Shown: positions 1 through 7,281 of the stretch, one piece after another
Layout: the number at the start of each line of letters is the position of its first letter
Position numbering within the stretch: the stretch's first letter is position 1
Assembly: GCF_015712165.1 (NCBI RefSeq)
Contig: NZ_JADPZX010000001.1
Location: forward strand, 4,972,001 to 5,036,000
DNA: 64,000 bases
Direction of reading: 5' to 3'
Source: Streptomyces spinoverrucosus
GTDB lineage: Bacteria > Actinomycetota > Actinomycetes > Streptomycetales > Streptomycetaceae
Made by a program: the position numbers and the translations under genes
The notes under the pieces: model-generated
Told to the model about the DNA's origin: nothing
Database searches by the model: none
The model's input: the letters and a program-made list of their open reading frames with translations, nothing else

Positions 1-1232
1 TTGCCGGGGCGATCCTTGCCGGTCCGTCTGCCTTCGCCGCAGACAAGGCCGTCTCGAAGGGCACCGCCGGCCAACTCGACCCCGCCGAGCAGAAGATCGC
101 AGACAACCTCAACTCACGGGTCCAGGACCCGCGCCTCGGCAGTGACCTCAGCGGTGTGGTCCTGGATGCCAAGTCGGAGAAGACGATCTGGGGCCACGAA
201 GCCACCACCGCGCTGATGCCCGCGTCCAACACCAAACTCGCCACCGCCACCGCCGCGTTGACCGTTCTCGGCCCCGATCACAGGTTCACCACCAAGGTCG
301 TCTACGGCGACGGCACGCTCACCCTCGTCGGCGAGGGTGACCGCACGCTGACCTCCGACGATCTCGACGAGCTGGCCAAGACCGCCGTCGCGGGCCTGAA
401 GCACGCCGGTCTGACCTCCGTGAAGGTCCGCGTCGACGACAGTCTCTTCCCCGAGCCCACCCTCGCCCCCGGCTGGAACACCGGCTACTACCCGGCTGAG
501 GTCGCGCCGGTGCGGCCCCTGGTGGTGGACGGACACGCCGTCACGGACACCTCGCTGGACGCTGGACAGGTCTTCGCCAAGCTCCTCGCGGACAGGGGCG
601 TCACCGTCACCGGTGACGTCACCCACGGCGTGGCAGGGGCCGGGGACGTCGCCGTGTCCGAGCACCGGTCCGGGAAGCTGTCCACGATCGTGAAGCACAT
701 GCTCAAGGTGAGCGACAACAACATCGCCGAGACACTGCTGCGGATGACCGCGCTCGGCGCCGGACGCCCGGCCACGTTCGAGGACGGAACGGCGGTCGTA
801 CGGGCGGTGCTCAGCCACACGTACGGCCTGTCGCTGGACAACTTCCAGACATACGACGGCAGCGGGCTGTCCCGCTCCACCAGGATCCCGGCCCGGACAC
901 TGGCGGAAATCCTCGACCTGACCACCGACCCCCGCTACAGCCAGACCCTGAAGTACATCGCGGACGGCCTGCCCGTCGCGGGCGAGGCGGGTTCCACCCT
1001 GGGGCCGGAGTGGGGGCGGTTCGACACCCCCGACTCCCGTTGCGCCGTCGGAAAGGTCAAGGCCAAGACCGGCACGCTCACCGGCGCCATCGCTCTTTCC
1101 GGCCTCACGCGGGCACAGGACGGACACTGGAAGGTCTTCTCCTTCATCGAGAACGGCTCCAGCGCCAACCCGAACGACATCAAGGACGCCCTGGACGGCC
1201 TCGCCGCGACGGTCAACGGCTGCTGGGCCTGA
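1..1232 (+). CDS. D-alanyl-D-alanine carboxypeptidase / endopeptidase, PBP4 (S13) family, 5' end outside window
   Basis: Penicillin-binding enzyme that trims peptidoglycan stem peptides outside the membrane. The frame is open from base 3, so the true start lies upstream. The first visible residues (AGAILAGPSAFAADKA) look like the end of a Sec signal peptide with an Ala-x-Ala-type cleavage site. All three serine-peptidase motifs are present: SxxK as SNTK at 225-236, SxN as SDN near 712-720, and KTG at 1065-1073, followed by GTLTGA. About 409 residues are visible, close to the size of the streptomycete DacB group. It ends TGA at 1232, and an amidohydrolase remnant follows directly. Family assignment is confident; which step it performs in the cell is not shown here. 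Confidence 0.9.
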   Translation, partial: AGAILAGPSAFAADKAVSKGTAGQLDPAEQKIADNLNSRVQDPRLGSDLSGVVLDAKSEKTIWGHEATTALMPASNTKLATATAALTVLGPDHRFTTKVVYGDGTLTLVGEGDRTLTSDDLDELAKTAVAGLKHAGLTSVKVRVDDSLFPEPTLAPGWNTGYYPAEVAPVRPLVVDGHAVTDTSLDAGQVFAKLLADRGVTVTGDVTHGVAGAGDVAVSEHRSGKLSTIVKHMLKVSDNNIAETLLRMTALGAGRPATFEDGTAVVRAVLSHTYGLSLDNFQTYDGSGLSRSTRIPARTLAEILDLTTDPRYSQTLKYIADGLPVAGEAGSTLGPEWGRFDTPDSRCAVGKVKAKTGTLTGAIALSGLTRAQDGHWKVFSFIENGSSANPNDIKDALDGLAATVNGCWA

Positions 1233-1260
1233 CCGCGAGGAACGCCGAGGGCTGGGTCCT

Positions 1261-1665
1261 GTCCTGCGGCAGGAGCAAGTGCGTCAACTGCAACAGGAGA
1301 TGGCTACCTACAGGCGGATCGTCGCCGACGGCGGCGCGCTCGCCATGGGGACCGACGCCCTCCCTCGCCCCCATCGGCCTCCAGGTCCACCTCGGCCTGC
1401 GTGCCCTCCACCAGTACGCCGGTCTCTCCCCTGCCCAGGCCCTGCGTACCGCCACCGCCGTGCCCGCCCGGATGTTCGGCGTCGACGACGATCTGGGTAC
1501 GGCGGAACCCGGCAAGCTGGCCGACCTCACGGTGATCGACGGGAACCCCTTCCACGACTTCACCGACCTGACGCGCGTCTCCTGGGTGATGCGCGACGGC
1601 GTTGTGCACCGCCAGGAGGACGTGGTCGGCCCTCACCGGCTCACCGCCCAGCGGACGGCCGATGA
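1261..1665 (+). pseudogene. C-terminal remnant of an amidohydrolase (imidazolonepropionase-like), frameshifted
   Basis: Two adjacent frames together read as the C-terminal third of a metal-dependent amidohydrolase. Frame 1 gives QQEMATYRRIVADGGALAMG followed by TDAL, the usual end of the metal-binding barrel. After a frame change near 1365, frame 2 gives LHQYAGLSPAQALRTAT, then GTAEPGKLADLTVIDGNPF and VMRDGVVH, the classic composite-domain end. No start codon or N-terminal two thirds exist, because the carboxypeptidase stops only about 30 bases upstream. The piece is therefore a deletion remnant with an extra frameshift. It cannot make a working enzyme. The stretch from about 1670 to 1879 shows nothing else. 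Confidence 0.75.
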
Positions 1666-1879
1666 CAGCGAGCACTGGCACACGTCGGCCGGATCATCCG
1701 CCGCGAAAGCTGCTGCGCGATCTGATCACCCCCGCTCCCAGCCCTCGGGCTCCCCGGCCCTGGAGCCTGCGGGCCGCCCGGCACCGGTCCCTGCGGATGA
1801 CGCGTTCCGGCAGGGGAGGGTTGGTCATAGGGATGGCCGTCGTGGATCTGTGCGTCGGGGCGATGTCACGGACGCTCCC

Positions 1880-3085
1880 TCAGAAGCGGGCCGCGCGGCC
1901 CAGGGCCGCGGCTTCTCCCCGCGTGCGTACGCCCAGCTTGGACAGGATCTGGCGAACGTGGAACTTGACGGTGTGTTCGGTGACATGCAGGTGCTCGGCG
2001 ATCTGCGGATTGGTCCGGCCACGGGCGAGTTCCGCCATCACCTCCCGTTCCCGTGGGCTGAGTTCGCGCAGCGGCTCGAGGTCGGTGCTGGGCGGCAGAG
2101 CGAGTGGAAGGCGAGCGGTGAGCGTGGTGCCCCAGCCGGACACGGTTTCCAGGGTGAAGTCGCCGCCGAGCGGTGCCAGGCGCTCGCGCATCCGGTATTC
2201 GCCCTGATGCCGCGGGAACGAGGCACAGTCGCCGTCGTCACGGACCTCCACCACCAGCTGGTCGTCGGTCACCTGCCAGGCCACGCGGATCCGGCGGGGG
2301 CGGGTGTGCTCCAGCATCGCCAGCACGCAGCCGCGGGCCACGGCGGTCGCGGCCTCGCCCACCGGAGCCGGAAGCAGCCGGTCGGCGGTCACCGGGGGCA
2401 CTGTCTCCAGGTGCACGTCGGTGTGGAGCACCAGCGGCCTCAGTTGCTCGGTGAGCAGCGTGAAGGCGCGTTCCGCGGTGCACTCCTGGGAGGCGGAGGC
2501 GGTGCGCAGAGCGGTCAGGGCGGTGGAGGCGATGTCCGTGGCCGCCTGACGTGCCTGGGCGTCGTCCAGGCGCCGGGAGCGAAGGGTGGCGAGGAGGGCC
2601 TGGAGCGTGACGGCGTGGGTGTTGCGGGCGATGAGGAGCTGCTTGGCGTGCTCCCCGGCGAAGAAGCGCTCCGCCGCCGTGGTCGGTGACGGGCTGGAAC
2701 GCGACAGCAGGGCCGCCGCGAGTTCCCACCCGCACTGCACCGCCGGGTAGGCGTGCTCGGTGTCCACGGGGTCGGTGGCGTCGGCCAGGACGAGGAGGCT
2801 GCCGGGTGCCCACGGTCCCGCGGTGGCGGCCACCAAGGCCGGGCGGGTGGTGCCGCCGATAGTGACCGGCCGGTGCCAGGGGCGGCCGGGGACCGCCGTG
2901 TCGGCCAGCGCGGCCAGTTCGGCGGCACTCGGCCTGTCGTCGTCGTCGGATGTCACGCTGGTCTGTCCGGCGACCAGTGCGGCGGCCCAGCGGTGGGGGA
3001 TCTTGTCGCGAAGCGCCACCGACAGGCTCGGCAGTACCTCGTCGGCAGCGGCTGTGGCGAGCACCAGTGCCCAGTCTCCGGTCAC
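1880..3085 (-). CDS. LuxR-type regulator with N-terminal sensor and kinase-like ATPase domains
   Basis: A 401-residue protein combining parts normally split over a NarL-type two-component pair. Residues 1-150 look like a GAF-type sensor region. Residues 150-200 resemble a dimerisation/His-box helix (ARNTHAVTLQALLATLRSR). Residues about 270-325 resemble a HATPase_c domain (VEVRDDGD, then RMRERLAPLGGDF, then SGWGTTLTARLPLA). The last 65 residues are a LuxR helix-turn-helix (LSPREREVMAELARG, then TEHTVKFHVRQILSKLGV). There is no receiver domain. It is a paralogue of the gene at 4799-6079 and of the broken copy at 6640-7110. It starts at 3085 and is transcribed away from a damaged secreted-protein gene. 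The signal it senses is unknown. Confidence 0.8.
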   Translation of the reverse strand: MTGDWALVLATAAADEVLPSLSVALRDKIPHRWAAALVAGQTSVTSDDDDRPSAAELAALADTAVPGRPWHRPVTIGGTTRPALVAATAGPWAPGSLLVLADATDPVDTEHAYPAVQCGWELAAALLSRSSPSPTTAAERFFAGEHAKQLLIARNTHAVTLQALLATLRSRRLDDAQARQAATDIASTALTALRTASASQECTAERAFTLLTEQLRPLVLHTDVHLETVPPVTADRLLPAPVGEAATAVARGCVLAMLEHTRPRRIRVAWQVTDDQLVVEVRDDGDCASFPRHQGEYRMRERLAPLGGDFTLETVSGWGTTLTARLPLALPPSTDLEPLRELSPREREVMAELARGRTNPQIAEHLHVTEHTVKFHVRQILSKLGVRTRGEAAALGRAARF

Positions 3086-3097
3086 CCTGACCTCCTA

Positions 3098-3129
3098 CTC
3101 TCTCAACTAGGTACAACTCTCCGAGAGAG
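3098..3129. promoter_or_regulatory. Inverted repeat in front of the LuxR-type regulator
   Basis: CTCTCTC (3098-3104) and GAGAGAG (3123-3129) form a perfect 7-bp inverted repeat with an 18-base spacer, starting 12 bases upstream of the regulator start. It could be an autoregulatory site between the regulator and the secreted-protein gene to its right. It does not resemble the repeat in front of the two paralogues. Confidence 0.35.
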
Positions 3130-3244
3130 CAGCCCGGTTCCCCTTGGGTCGGTGTGGTCATCATCCTTGCCGTGCGGTTGCGGGCGGACCTTTCACCGCC
3201 GCCCCAGCCGTCGGGCCGCTGCGTCGAAAAAACTCAGAACCTCT

Positions 3245-3730
3245 GTGTCAGCAACACGCTCCTCCGGGAGCGCACTTTCCGACGGCCCCTGGCGTGCTCG
3301 TCGCCTTCGGCGTCGGCCTCGCCATGTTCACGGCCACCGGTGGCACCGCAGATGCGGCTCTTTGGCAGCCCAACGGGCAGCCCGTCCCGCTCCTCGTACA
3401 GGGCGGCGTCGGCCTGCCCTCCGGCACCAACAGTGTCAAAGTCACCCTGGACGGGGTCGGTTCGAACTGCAGGGCCGTAAACGGCACTGCCAACCTCGAC
3501 ATGGGCTTGAAAGTCGCGGAGGGCGCAACCCTCACCGTCCGCTCCTACACAGACCGGGCCTGTCAGGGTCCCAGGTCGGGGCCGGCGTCTTCTCAAGCAT
3601 CAGTTACAACGGGCCCGGCCCGAGGAGCAGGTACTCGGGTGTGCTGATCAAAGGCGTGAAACACGAGCTGAACGTCTGCGCCGTGGATGGCTGGACCGAC
3701 AACTACCCGGGTGCCTGCAGAACTGCCTGA
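3245..3730 (+). pseudogene. Small secreted protein gene, frameshifted
   Basis: One frame gives the end of a signal peptide (GVLVAFGVGLAMFTATGG, then TADA) and a mature start ALWQPNGQPVPLLVQGG. It carries on to RSYTDRACQG near 3565. The protein then continues in another frame (QVGAGVFSSISYNG, then GVLIKGVKHELNVCAVDG) to a stop at 3730. A single-base indel near 3565 explains the change. A second shift near 3290 is needed to reach the possible GTG start at 3245 (MSATRSSGSALSDG). Restored, it would be an exported protein of about 150 residues with a few cysteines and no family I recognise. It is transcribed away from the LuxR-type regulator. Sequencing error is possible, but two breaks make decay more likely. 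Confidence 0.55.
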
Positions 3731-3911
3731 CCCACCGTCGGCTCAGAGACGCACTCGCACTGACCGATCCCCCATCGGGGAGCGGCTGTCGCCTGCTTTC
3801 GCCGCGACCATCACTCGGTCGGCAGATTCCCGGTGAACACCGGTGAGAGGGTTCGCCTCGAACGGCACAGCAACCATGGCCCCCGATCACGCCGTAGGCC
3901 ATCGCCGCACG

Positions 3912-3955
3912 GCAGAAGGGGCGGGCGTCCGGTGATGGACGTCCGCCCCTTCTGC
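3912..3955. terminator. Strong hairpin, likely bidirectional terminator
   Basis: A 19-base arm at 3912-3930 and its near-perfect complement at 3937-3955 (one G-T wobble) enclose the loop GGTGAT and are followed by GTTTGT. It sits between the damaged secreted-protein gene (+) and the damaged gene on the opposite strand. Confidence 0.7.
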
Positions 3956-3976
3956 GTTTGTAGCGTGAGTTCGAGG

Positions 3977-4251
3977 TCAGCCGTACAGCGCTACGCGCGG
4001 TTGCACCGTCCCTGCGGCGCCCGGAGCGATCACTGTGACCCGGTACCGCTCCGTGAGGGTCTCACCCGGACGCAGGGTTCGCTGTGCGGCCACGAGGTCG
4101 GTGAACAGCGTTCCGGTCCGGTTTCCCACCGGCACGATCTCCCTGGGGCCGTGCTCGCCAGGGCGGGTGCGGCTCCGGCCACGCCGACGCCGACCAGTGC
4201 GGCGGTGAGCGCCAGGGTCGCTCACCGGAGCCGGCGGTTGATCGATGACAC
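3977..4251 (-). pseudogene. Small secreted protein remnant with stop and frameshift
   Basis: Read leftward from a GTG at 4251, one frame gives MSSINRRLR, an in-frame TGA, then LALTAALVGVGVAGAAPALA, which is a clear signal-peptide core ending in an Ala-rich cleavage site. The mature part is only open in a neighbouring frame: EIVPVGNRTGTLFTDLVAAQ, ending GTVQPRVALYG and a stop at 3977. The intact ancestor would have been an exported protein of about 90 residues of unknown function. It lies next to another broken secreted gene, which suggests this patch is no longer under selection. Confidence 0.5.
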
Positions 4252-4305
4252 CTGTTCAGTCCTTGTGACGTTGTGGGAGGTTGATGGGTGGATTGCTGAG
4301 GGCGG

Positions 4306-4680
4306 TCACTGTTCGCCTTCGCAGACGCCCTCGACCGCGAACTTCTGGTACAGGTGCGGGAAGGCGACGGTACCGGCGGGGTAGTGCTCCAGGTGCGTGG
4401 CGAACTCCGGCGTGCGGAACGCGGCACGGAGGTGCTCGGTGGACTGCCAGACCGCGACGTTGGTGAAGAGCCGGCTGCCGCCGATACCGCGATACAGCTG
4501 CGCCGAGAGAAGACCCCCGGCCTTCTTCATGTACGCCGCGTCGTCCGTCCAGGCGGCCAGCACCTCGTCCTCCTTGCCTTCCGGGGCGACGAACGTGTTG
4601 ATGATGGTGACGGGGCCGGTGTTCTCCTCCTGCTGGTCGAGGAACTGGGTGGACTCGTCGAGGCTGCCGAAGTCGAGCAT
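4306..4680 (-). CDS. Antibiotic biosynthesis monooxygenase (ABM) family protein
   Basis: A 124-residue single-domain protein of the dimeric alpha/beta-barrel ABM/heme-oxygenase-like fold. Typical features are the first strand TGPVTIINTFVAPEGKEDEV, a helix with AAYMKKAGGLLSAQLYRG, and the strand RLFTNVAVWQSTEHLRAAF. Members oxidise aromatic or quinoid substrates or bind heme; the substrate here is unknown. The start at 4680 is chosen because GGAGGAATC directly precedes the ATG, although the frame stays open to 4785. It lies just after the 3' end of the LuxR-type regulator gene at 4799-6079, on the same strand and 118 bases away, so co-transcription is possible. Confidence 0.8.
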   Translation of the reverse strand: MLDFGSLDESTQFLDQQEENTGPVTIINTFVAPEGKEDEVLAAWTDDAAYMKKAGGLLSAQLYRGIGGSRLFTNVAVWQSTEHLRAAFRTPEFATHLEHYPAGTVAFPHLYQKFAVEGVCEGEQ

Positions 4681-4798
4681 GATTCCTCCATGAGGTGGGG
4701 AAGTGGGTGCGTGGAATCGAGGAAACGCGAAACCGCCGTGGACATGAATGACGGTTCGGTGAGGGGGTCGCAGTGACGTCTTCATCGTGTGCGTTTGG

Positions 4799-6079
4799 TT
4801 ATGCGGCGCCCCACTGATGGGCGAGTGCGGACGCCTCCCCGCGGGAGCTGACGCCGAGCTTGCCGATGATCTTGGCGACGTGGAACTTCACCGTCGACTC
4901 GCTGATGTGCAGGGCCTGGGCGATATCGCGGTTGCGGCGGCCCCGGGCCAGATGCCCGAGCACCTCCAACTCCCGCACGCCGAGCGCGGTCAGAGGGTCC
5001 TGACGGGGCGTGCTGGACGACGCGAGAGGGATGTCGAGGGTCACCGTCGTGCCCCACCCCGGCACGGCGTCCACGTCGAGGCGCCCTCCGAGCGGTGCCA
5101 GTCGCTCGGTGACGCGGCGGGCGTCGAGAGCGCCGCGGGAGAGAGTGCCGGGCCCGTTGTCCCGCACGATGGCGCGCAGTTCGTCCGCACCGGTCTTCCA
5201 GCCGATGTGGACGCGGTGTTCTCGGTCGTCGTCGGGACCGTGTGTCTGGTCGTCCAGTAACGCGTGCACGGTGGCCCGGACCACGGCAAGTGCCGTGTGG
5301 GTGACGTCGGCGGGCAGCAGCCGGTCGGTGCCGTCCTCCGTGTGGGGCGGTCCCAGCTCCAGCCGTACGCCGCGGGCGCGCAGGATCCGGCGCAGTGACC
5401 CCGCCAGCCGCGCGAAGGCGTCCCCGGCCCGCTCCTCCATCAGTACGCGGTCGAGTTCGACCCGGGAACGCAGTTCGGTGAGGGCGGAGACGGCGAGGTG
5501 GACGGCGCGCGTACGGGCGTTCGCGTCGTCCAGGGTGCGGTCGCGCAGGACGCCGAGCAGCGTCGTCAACGCGGCCCCGTGTGCGTCGCGGAGTTCGGCG
5601 ATCGCCACGGCACGGGCGGCCGCCGCCGCCCGCGACGCGGCCAGCGAACCGGGCAGCGGCTCGCTGCGCAGACCCTCCCGGTACGCGGTCACGAGGTCCC
5701 ACAGCGCCTGGGCGGACATCACGTGCTCGCCCGGTACCTGGGTGTCGTCGGTGCGTACGAGGACCAGCAGCGCGCCCTGCCCCGTGATGTCGCTGGCCAG
5801 AGCCAGCACGGGCACGTCGACGCCGGCCAGCCGGGCCCGCCCCTGCCAGCCTCCCTTGGCCGGCACCAGCGGCAGCAGGGCGGCCACCTCGGTGGCGGTG
5901 ATGACATCACCGGGCCGGCCGGGGGTAGCGCCGATGCTCTTGAAGGGGGTGTACGAGCAGTTGCCGGCCAGCTGGGCGATCTCCCGGTGCGGAATCACCT
6001 CCGCCAGGATGGAAGACAGACGCGCCAGGTGCTCGGACATCGGCGCCTGGATCAGCTCTGCCGCTGACATCAGGTCCAT
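4799..6079 (-). CDS. LuxR-type regulator with sensor and kinase-like ATPase domains (second copy)
   Basis: 426 residues with the same architecture as the protein at 1880-3085. An N-terminal sensor-like part is followed by an HisKA_3-like helix (ELRDAHGAALTTLLGVLRD), a HATPase-like part (AIVRDNGPGTLSRG, then VTERLAPLGGRLDVD and PGWGTTVTLDIPLA) and a C-terminal LuxR helix-turn-helix (LGVRELEVLGHLARGRRN, then SESTVKFHVAKIIGKLGV). The kinase H-box histidine and the GxGT-type ATP lid end are visible, but no receiver domain is fused. A truncated duplicate lies at 6640-7110. A 10-bp perfect inverted repeat stands 39 bases upstream of the start at 6079, and a secreted-peptide gene is transcribed away from it. 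I expect a membrane- or cytoplasm-sensed signal to switch DNA binding directly. Confidence 0.82.
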   Translation of the reverse strand: MDLMSAAELIQAPMSEHLARLSSILAEVIPHREIAQLAGNCSYTPFKSIGATPGRPGDVITATEVAALLPLVPAKGGWQGRARLAGVDVPVLALASDITGQGALLVLVRTDDTQVPGEHVMSAQALWDLVTAYREGLRSEPLPGSLAASRAAAAARAVAIAELRDAHGAALTTLLGVLRDRTLDDANARTRAVHLAVSALTELRSRVELDRVLMEERAGDAFARLAGSLRRILRARGVRLELGPPHTEDGTDRLLPADVTHTALAVVRATVHALLDDQTHGPDDDREHRVHIGWKTGADELRAIVRDNGPGTLSRGALDARRVTERLAPLGGRLDVDAVPGWGTTVTLDIPLASSSTPRQDPLTALGVRELEVLGHLARGRRNRDIAQALHISESTVKFHVAKIIGKLGVSSRGEASALAHQWGAA

Positions 6080-6117
6080 GCCCGTAAGCGTAGGCAGGAT
6101 GCCTTTCCCGCCGGATC

Positions 6118-6151
6118 GTCCTTTCGGTCAGTTGGAACCATCCGAAAGGAC
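6118..6151. promoter_or_regulatory. Candidate operator: 10-bp inverted repeat upstream of LuxR-type regulator
   Basis: GTCCTTTCGG (6118-6127) and CCGAAAGGAC (6142-6151) are perfect inverted arms 14 bases apart. They lie 39 bases upstream of the regulator start at 6079 and about 130 bases upstream of the divergent small secreted peptide. The same arms with the same spacing occur at 7149-7182 in front of the broken paralogue. Confidence 0.65.
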
Positions 6152-6278
6152 AGTGGAAGCCGAGCTTCCACGGGCGAGGCTGGAGGTACTGGAAACGGGC
6201 TTTGGTCGTGCGGCCACACCAACGGCGAAGACGTCGGTCCAGTCCGTAAAGCCAACATCGAGCACTTGAGGAGAAAAT

Positions 6279-6431
6279 GTGAGCACCGTCTTCAGGCGGC
6301 TCCGCAAGGTCGGAGTGACAGCCCTGGTGGTGAGTTCCGCACTCGGGGCCATGTTCCTGTCATCGACGCAGGCTTCCGCAGGCGGGGTCACGCTCCCGCC
6401 CTCGCCGCCCAGCTGCGGTGTCTGCGGATGA
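6279..6431 (+). CDS. Small secreted peptide, 50 residues
   Basis: GTG at 6279 is preceded by TTGAGGAG at good ribosome-binding distance. The first 34 residues are a textbook signal peptide: the basic MSTVFRRLRK, then a hydrophobic core (VGVTALVVSSALGAMFL), then STQASA as cleavage site. Only 16 mature residues follow (GGVTLPPSPPSCGVCG), Pro-rich and ending in a CxxC pair, before TGA. It may be a complete exported peptide or the 5' end of a truncated longer protein; downstream sequence shows no continuation that I recognise. It is divergent from the sensor/LuxR gene at 4799-6079 and shares its control region, so the regulator may control it. A very strong hairpin follows at 6519-6567. Confidence 0.5.
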   Translation: MSTVFRRLRKVGVTALVVSSALGAMFLSSTQASAGGVTLPPSPPSCGVCG

Positions 6432-6518
6432 CCGAGGTCTGTCCCGGTCGGGGGAGGGTCTGCCGGGTGTCCGTGGACGCTCTTCGTCCTGGTACTCCAG
6501 TCGCAACCCGCCGATCGC

Positions 6519-6567
6519 GTCCCGCGGGGGACACCGTCGAATTCGCCGACGGTGTCCCCCGCGGGAC
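6519..6567. terminator. Perfect 21-bp inverted repeat (hairpin)
   Basis: Arms at 6519-6539 and 6547-6567 are perfectly complementary over 21 bases with a 7-base loop (AAATTCGC region). It is placed between the small secreted peptide and the broken LuxR-type gene. It has no T-run, which is common for streptomycete terminators, so a terminator is the simplest reading; a mobile-element scar is the alternative. Confidence 0.55.
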
Positions 6568-6639
6568 ATGACCAACCCGCTGTCGCAGCTGGTCAGTGCC
6601 GATTCCTTGAGTGCGGTTGACCGATATGCCGTCGGGTGG

Positions 6640-7110
6640 AGCGCAGTTCGGTGAGGGCGGGGACGGTGAGGTCGACGGCGCGTGTACGGGCGTTCGCGTC
6701 GTCCAGGGTGCGGTCGCGCAGGACGCCGAGCAGGGTCGTCAACGCGACCCCGTGTGCGTCGCGGAGTTCGGCGATGGCCACGGCACGGGCGGCCGCCGCC
6801 GCCCGCGACGCGGCCAGTGAACCGGGCAGCGGCTCGCTGCGCGGACCCTCCCGGTACGCGGTCACGAGGTCCCACAGCGCCTGGGCGGACGTCACATGCT
6901 CGTCCAATAACGGGGTGTCGTCGGTGCCTACGAGGACCAGCAGCGCGCCCTGCCCACCTCGCCGATGATCTTGAACGGCGTGTACGAGCAGTTGCCGGCC
7001 AGCTGGGCGATCCCCCGGTGCGGAATCGTCTTCGCGAGGGCGGAGGACAGACGTGCCAGGCACTCGGACAGCGGTGCCTGGATCAGCTCGACTGCCGACA
7101 TCTGGTCCAT
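6640..7110 (-). pseudogene. Truncated third copy of the sensor/LuxR-type regulator
   Basis: The translation tracks the gene at 4799-6079 almost residue for residue: MDQMSAVELIQAPLSECLAR, then QLAGNCSYTPFKIIG. An internal deletion of roughly 50 codons with a frame change follows near 6955, then GALLVLVGTDDT, SAQALWDLVTAYREG and LTTLLGVLRDRTLDDANART. Similarity stops at LTELRS near 6640, so the ATPase and LuxR DNA-binding parts are gone. It arose by duplication of the neighbouring locus, because its control repeat was copied too. It cannot act as a regulator. Confidence 0.85.
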
Positions 7111-7148
7111 GTCCGTCAGCGTAGGCAGCGGGACTCTTCCGCCGGATC

Positions 7149-7182
7149 GTCCTTTCGGTCAGTGGGAACTGCCCGAAAGGAC
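7149..7182. promoter_or_regulatory. Second copy of the 10-bp inverted-repeat operator
   Basis: GTCCTTTCGG (7149-7158) and CCGAAAGGAC (7173-7182) are again 14 bases apart, 39 bases upstream of the broken regulator copy. On the other side it is about 100 bases upstream of the oxidoreductase at 7282, which may therefore have come under control of the intact regulator. Confidence 0.6.
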
Positions 7183-7281
7183 AGCAGTGGCCGGGTCGCC
7201 GCGCTGGAAGCTGGAGGCGTAGTTCACGACCGGCCGCTCCCACGGCGGCTCGAGCCATTCGTATGACGGGAAGTGACAGGC

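Noticed and set aside
1010..2689. 559-codon plus-strand frame across the carboxypeptidase end, amidohydrolase remnant and LuxR-type gene
   Set aside because: Only the short amidohydrolase part resembles a protein; the rest is antisense to a real gene.
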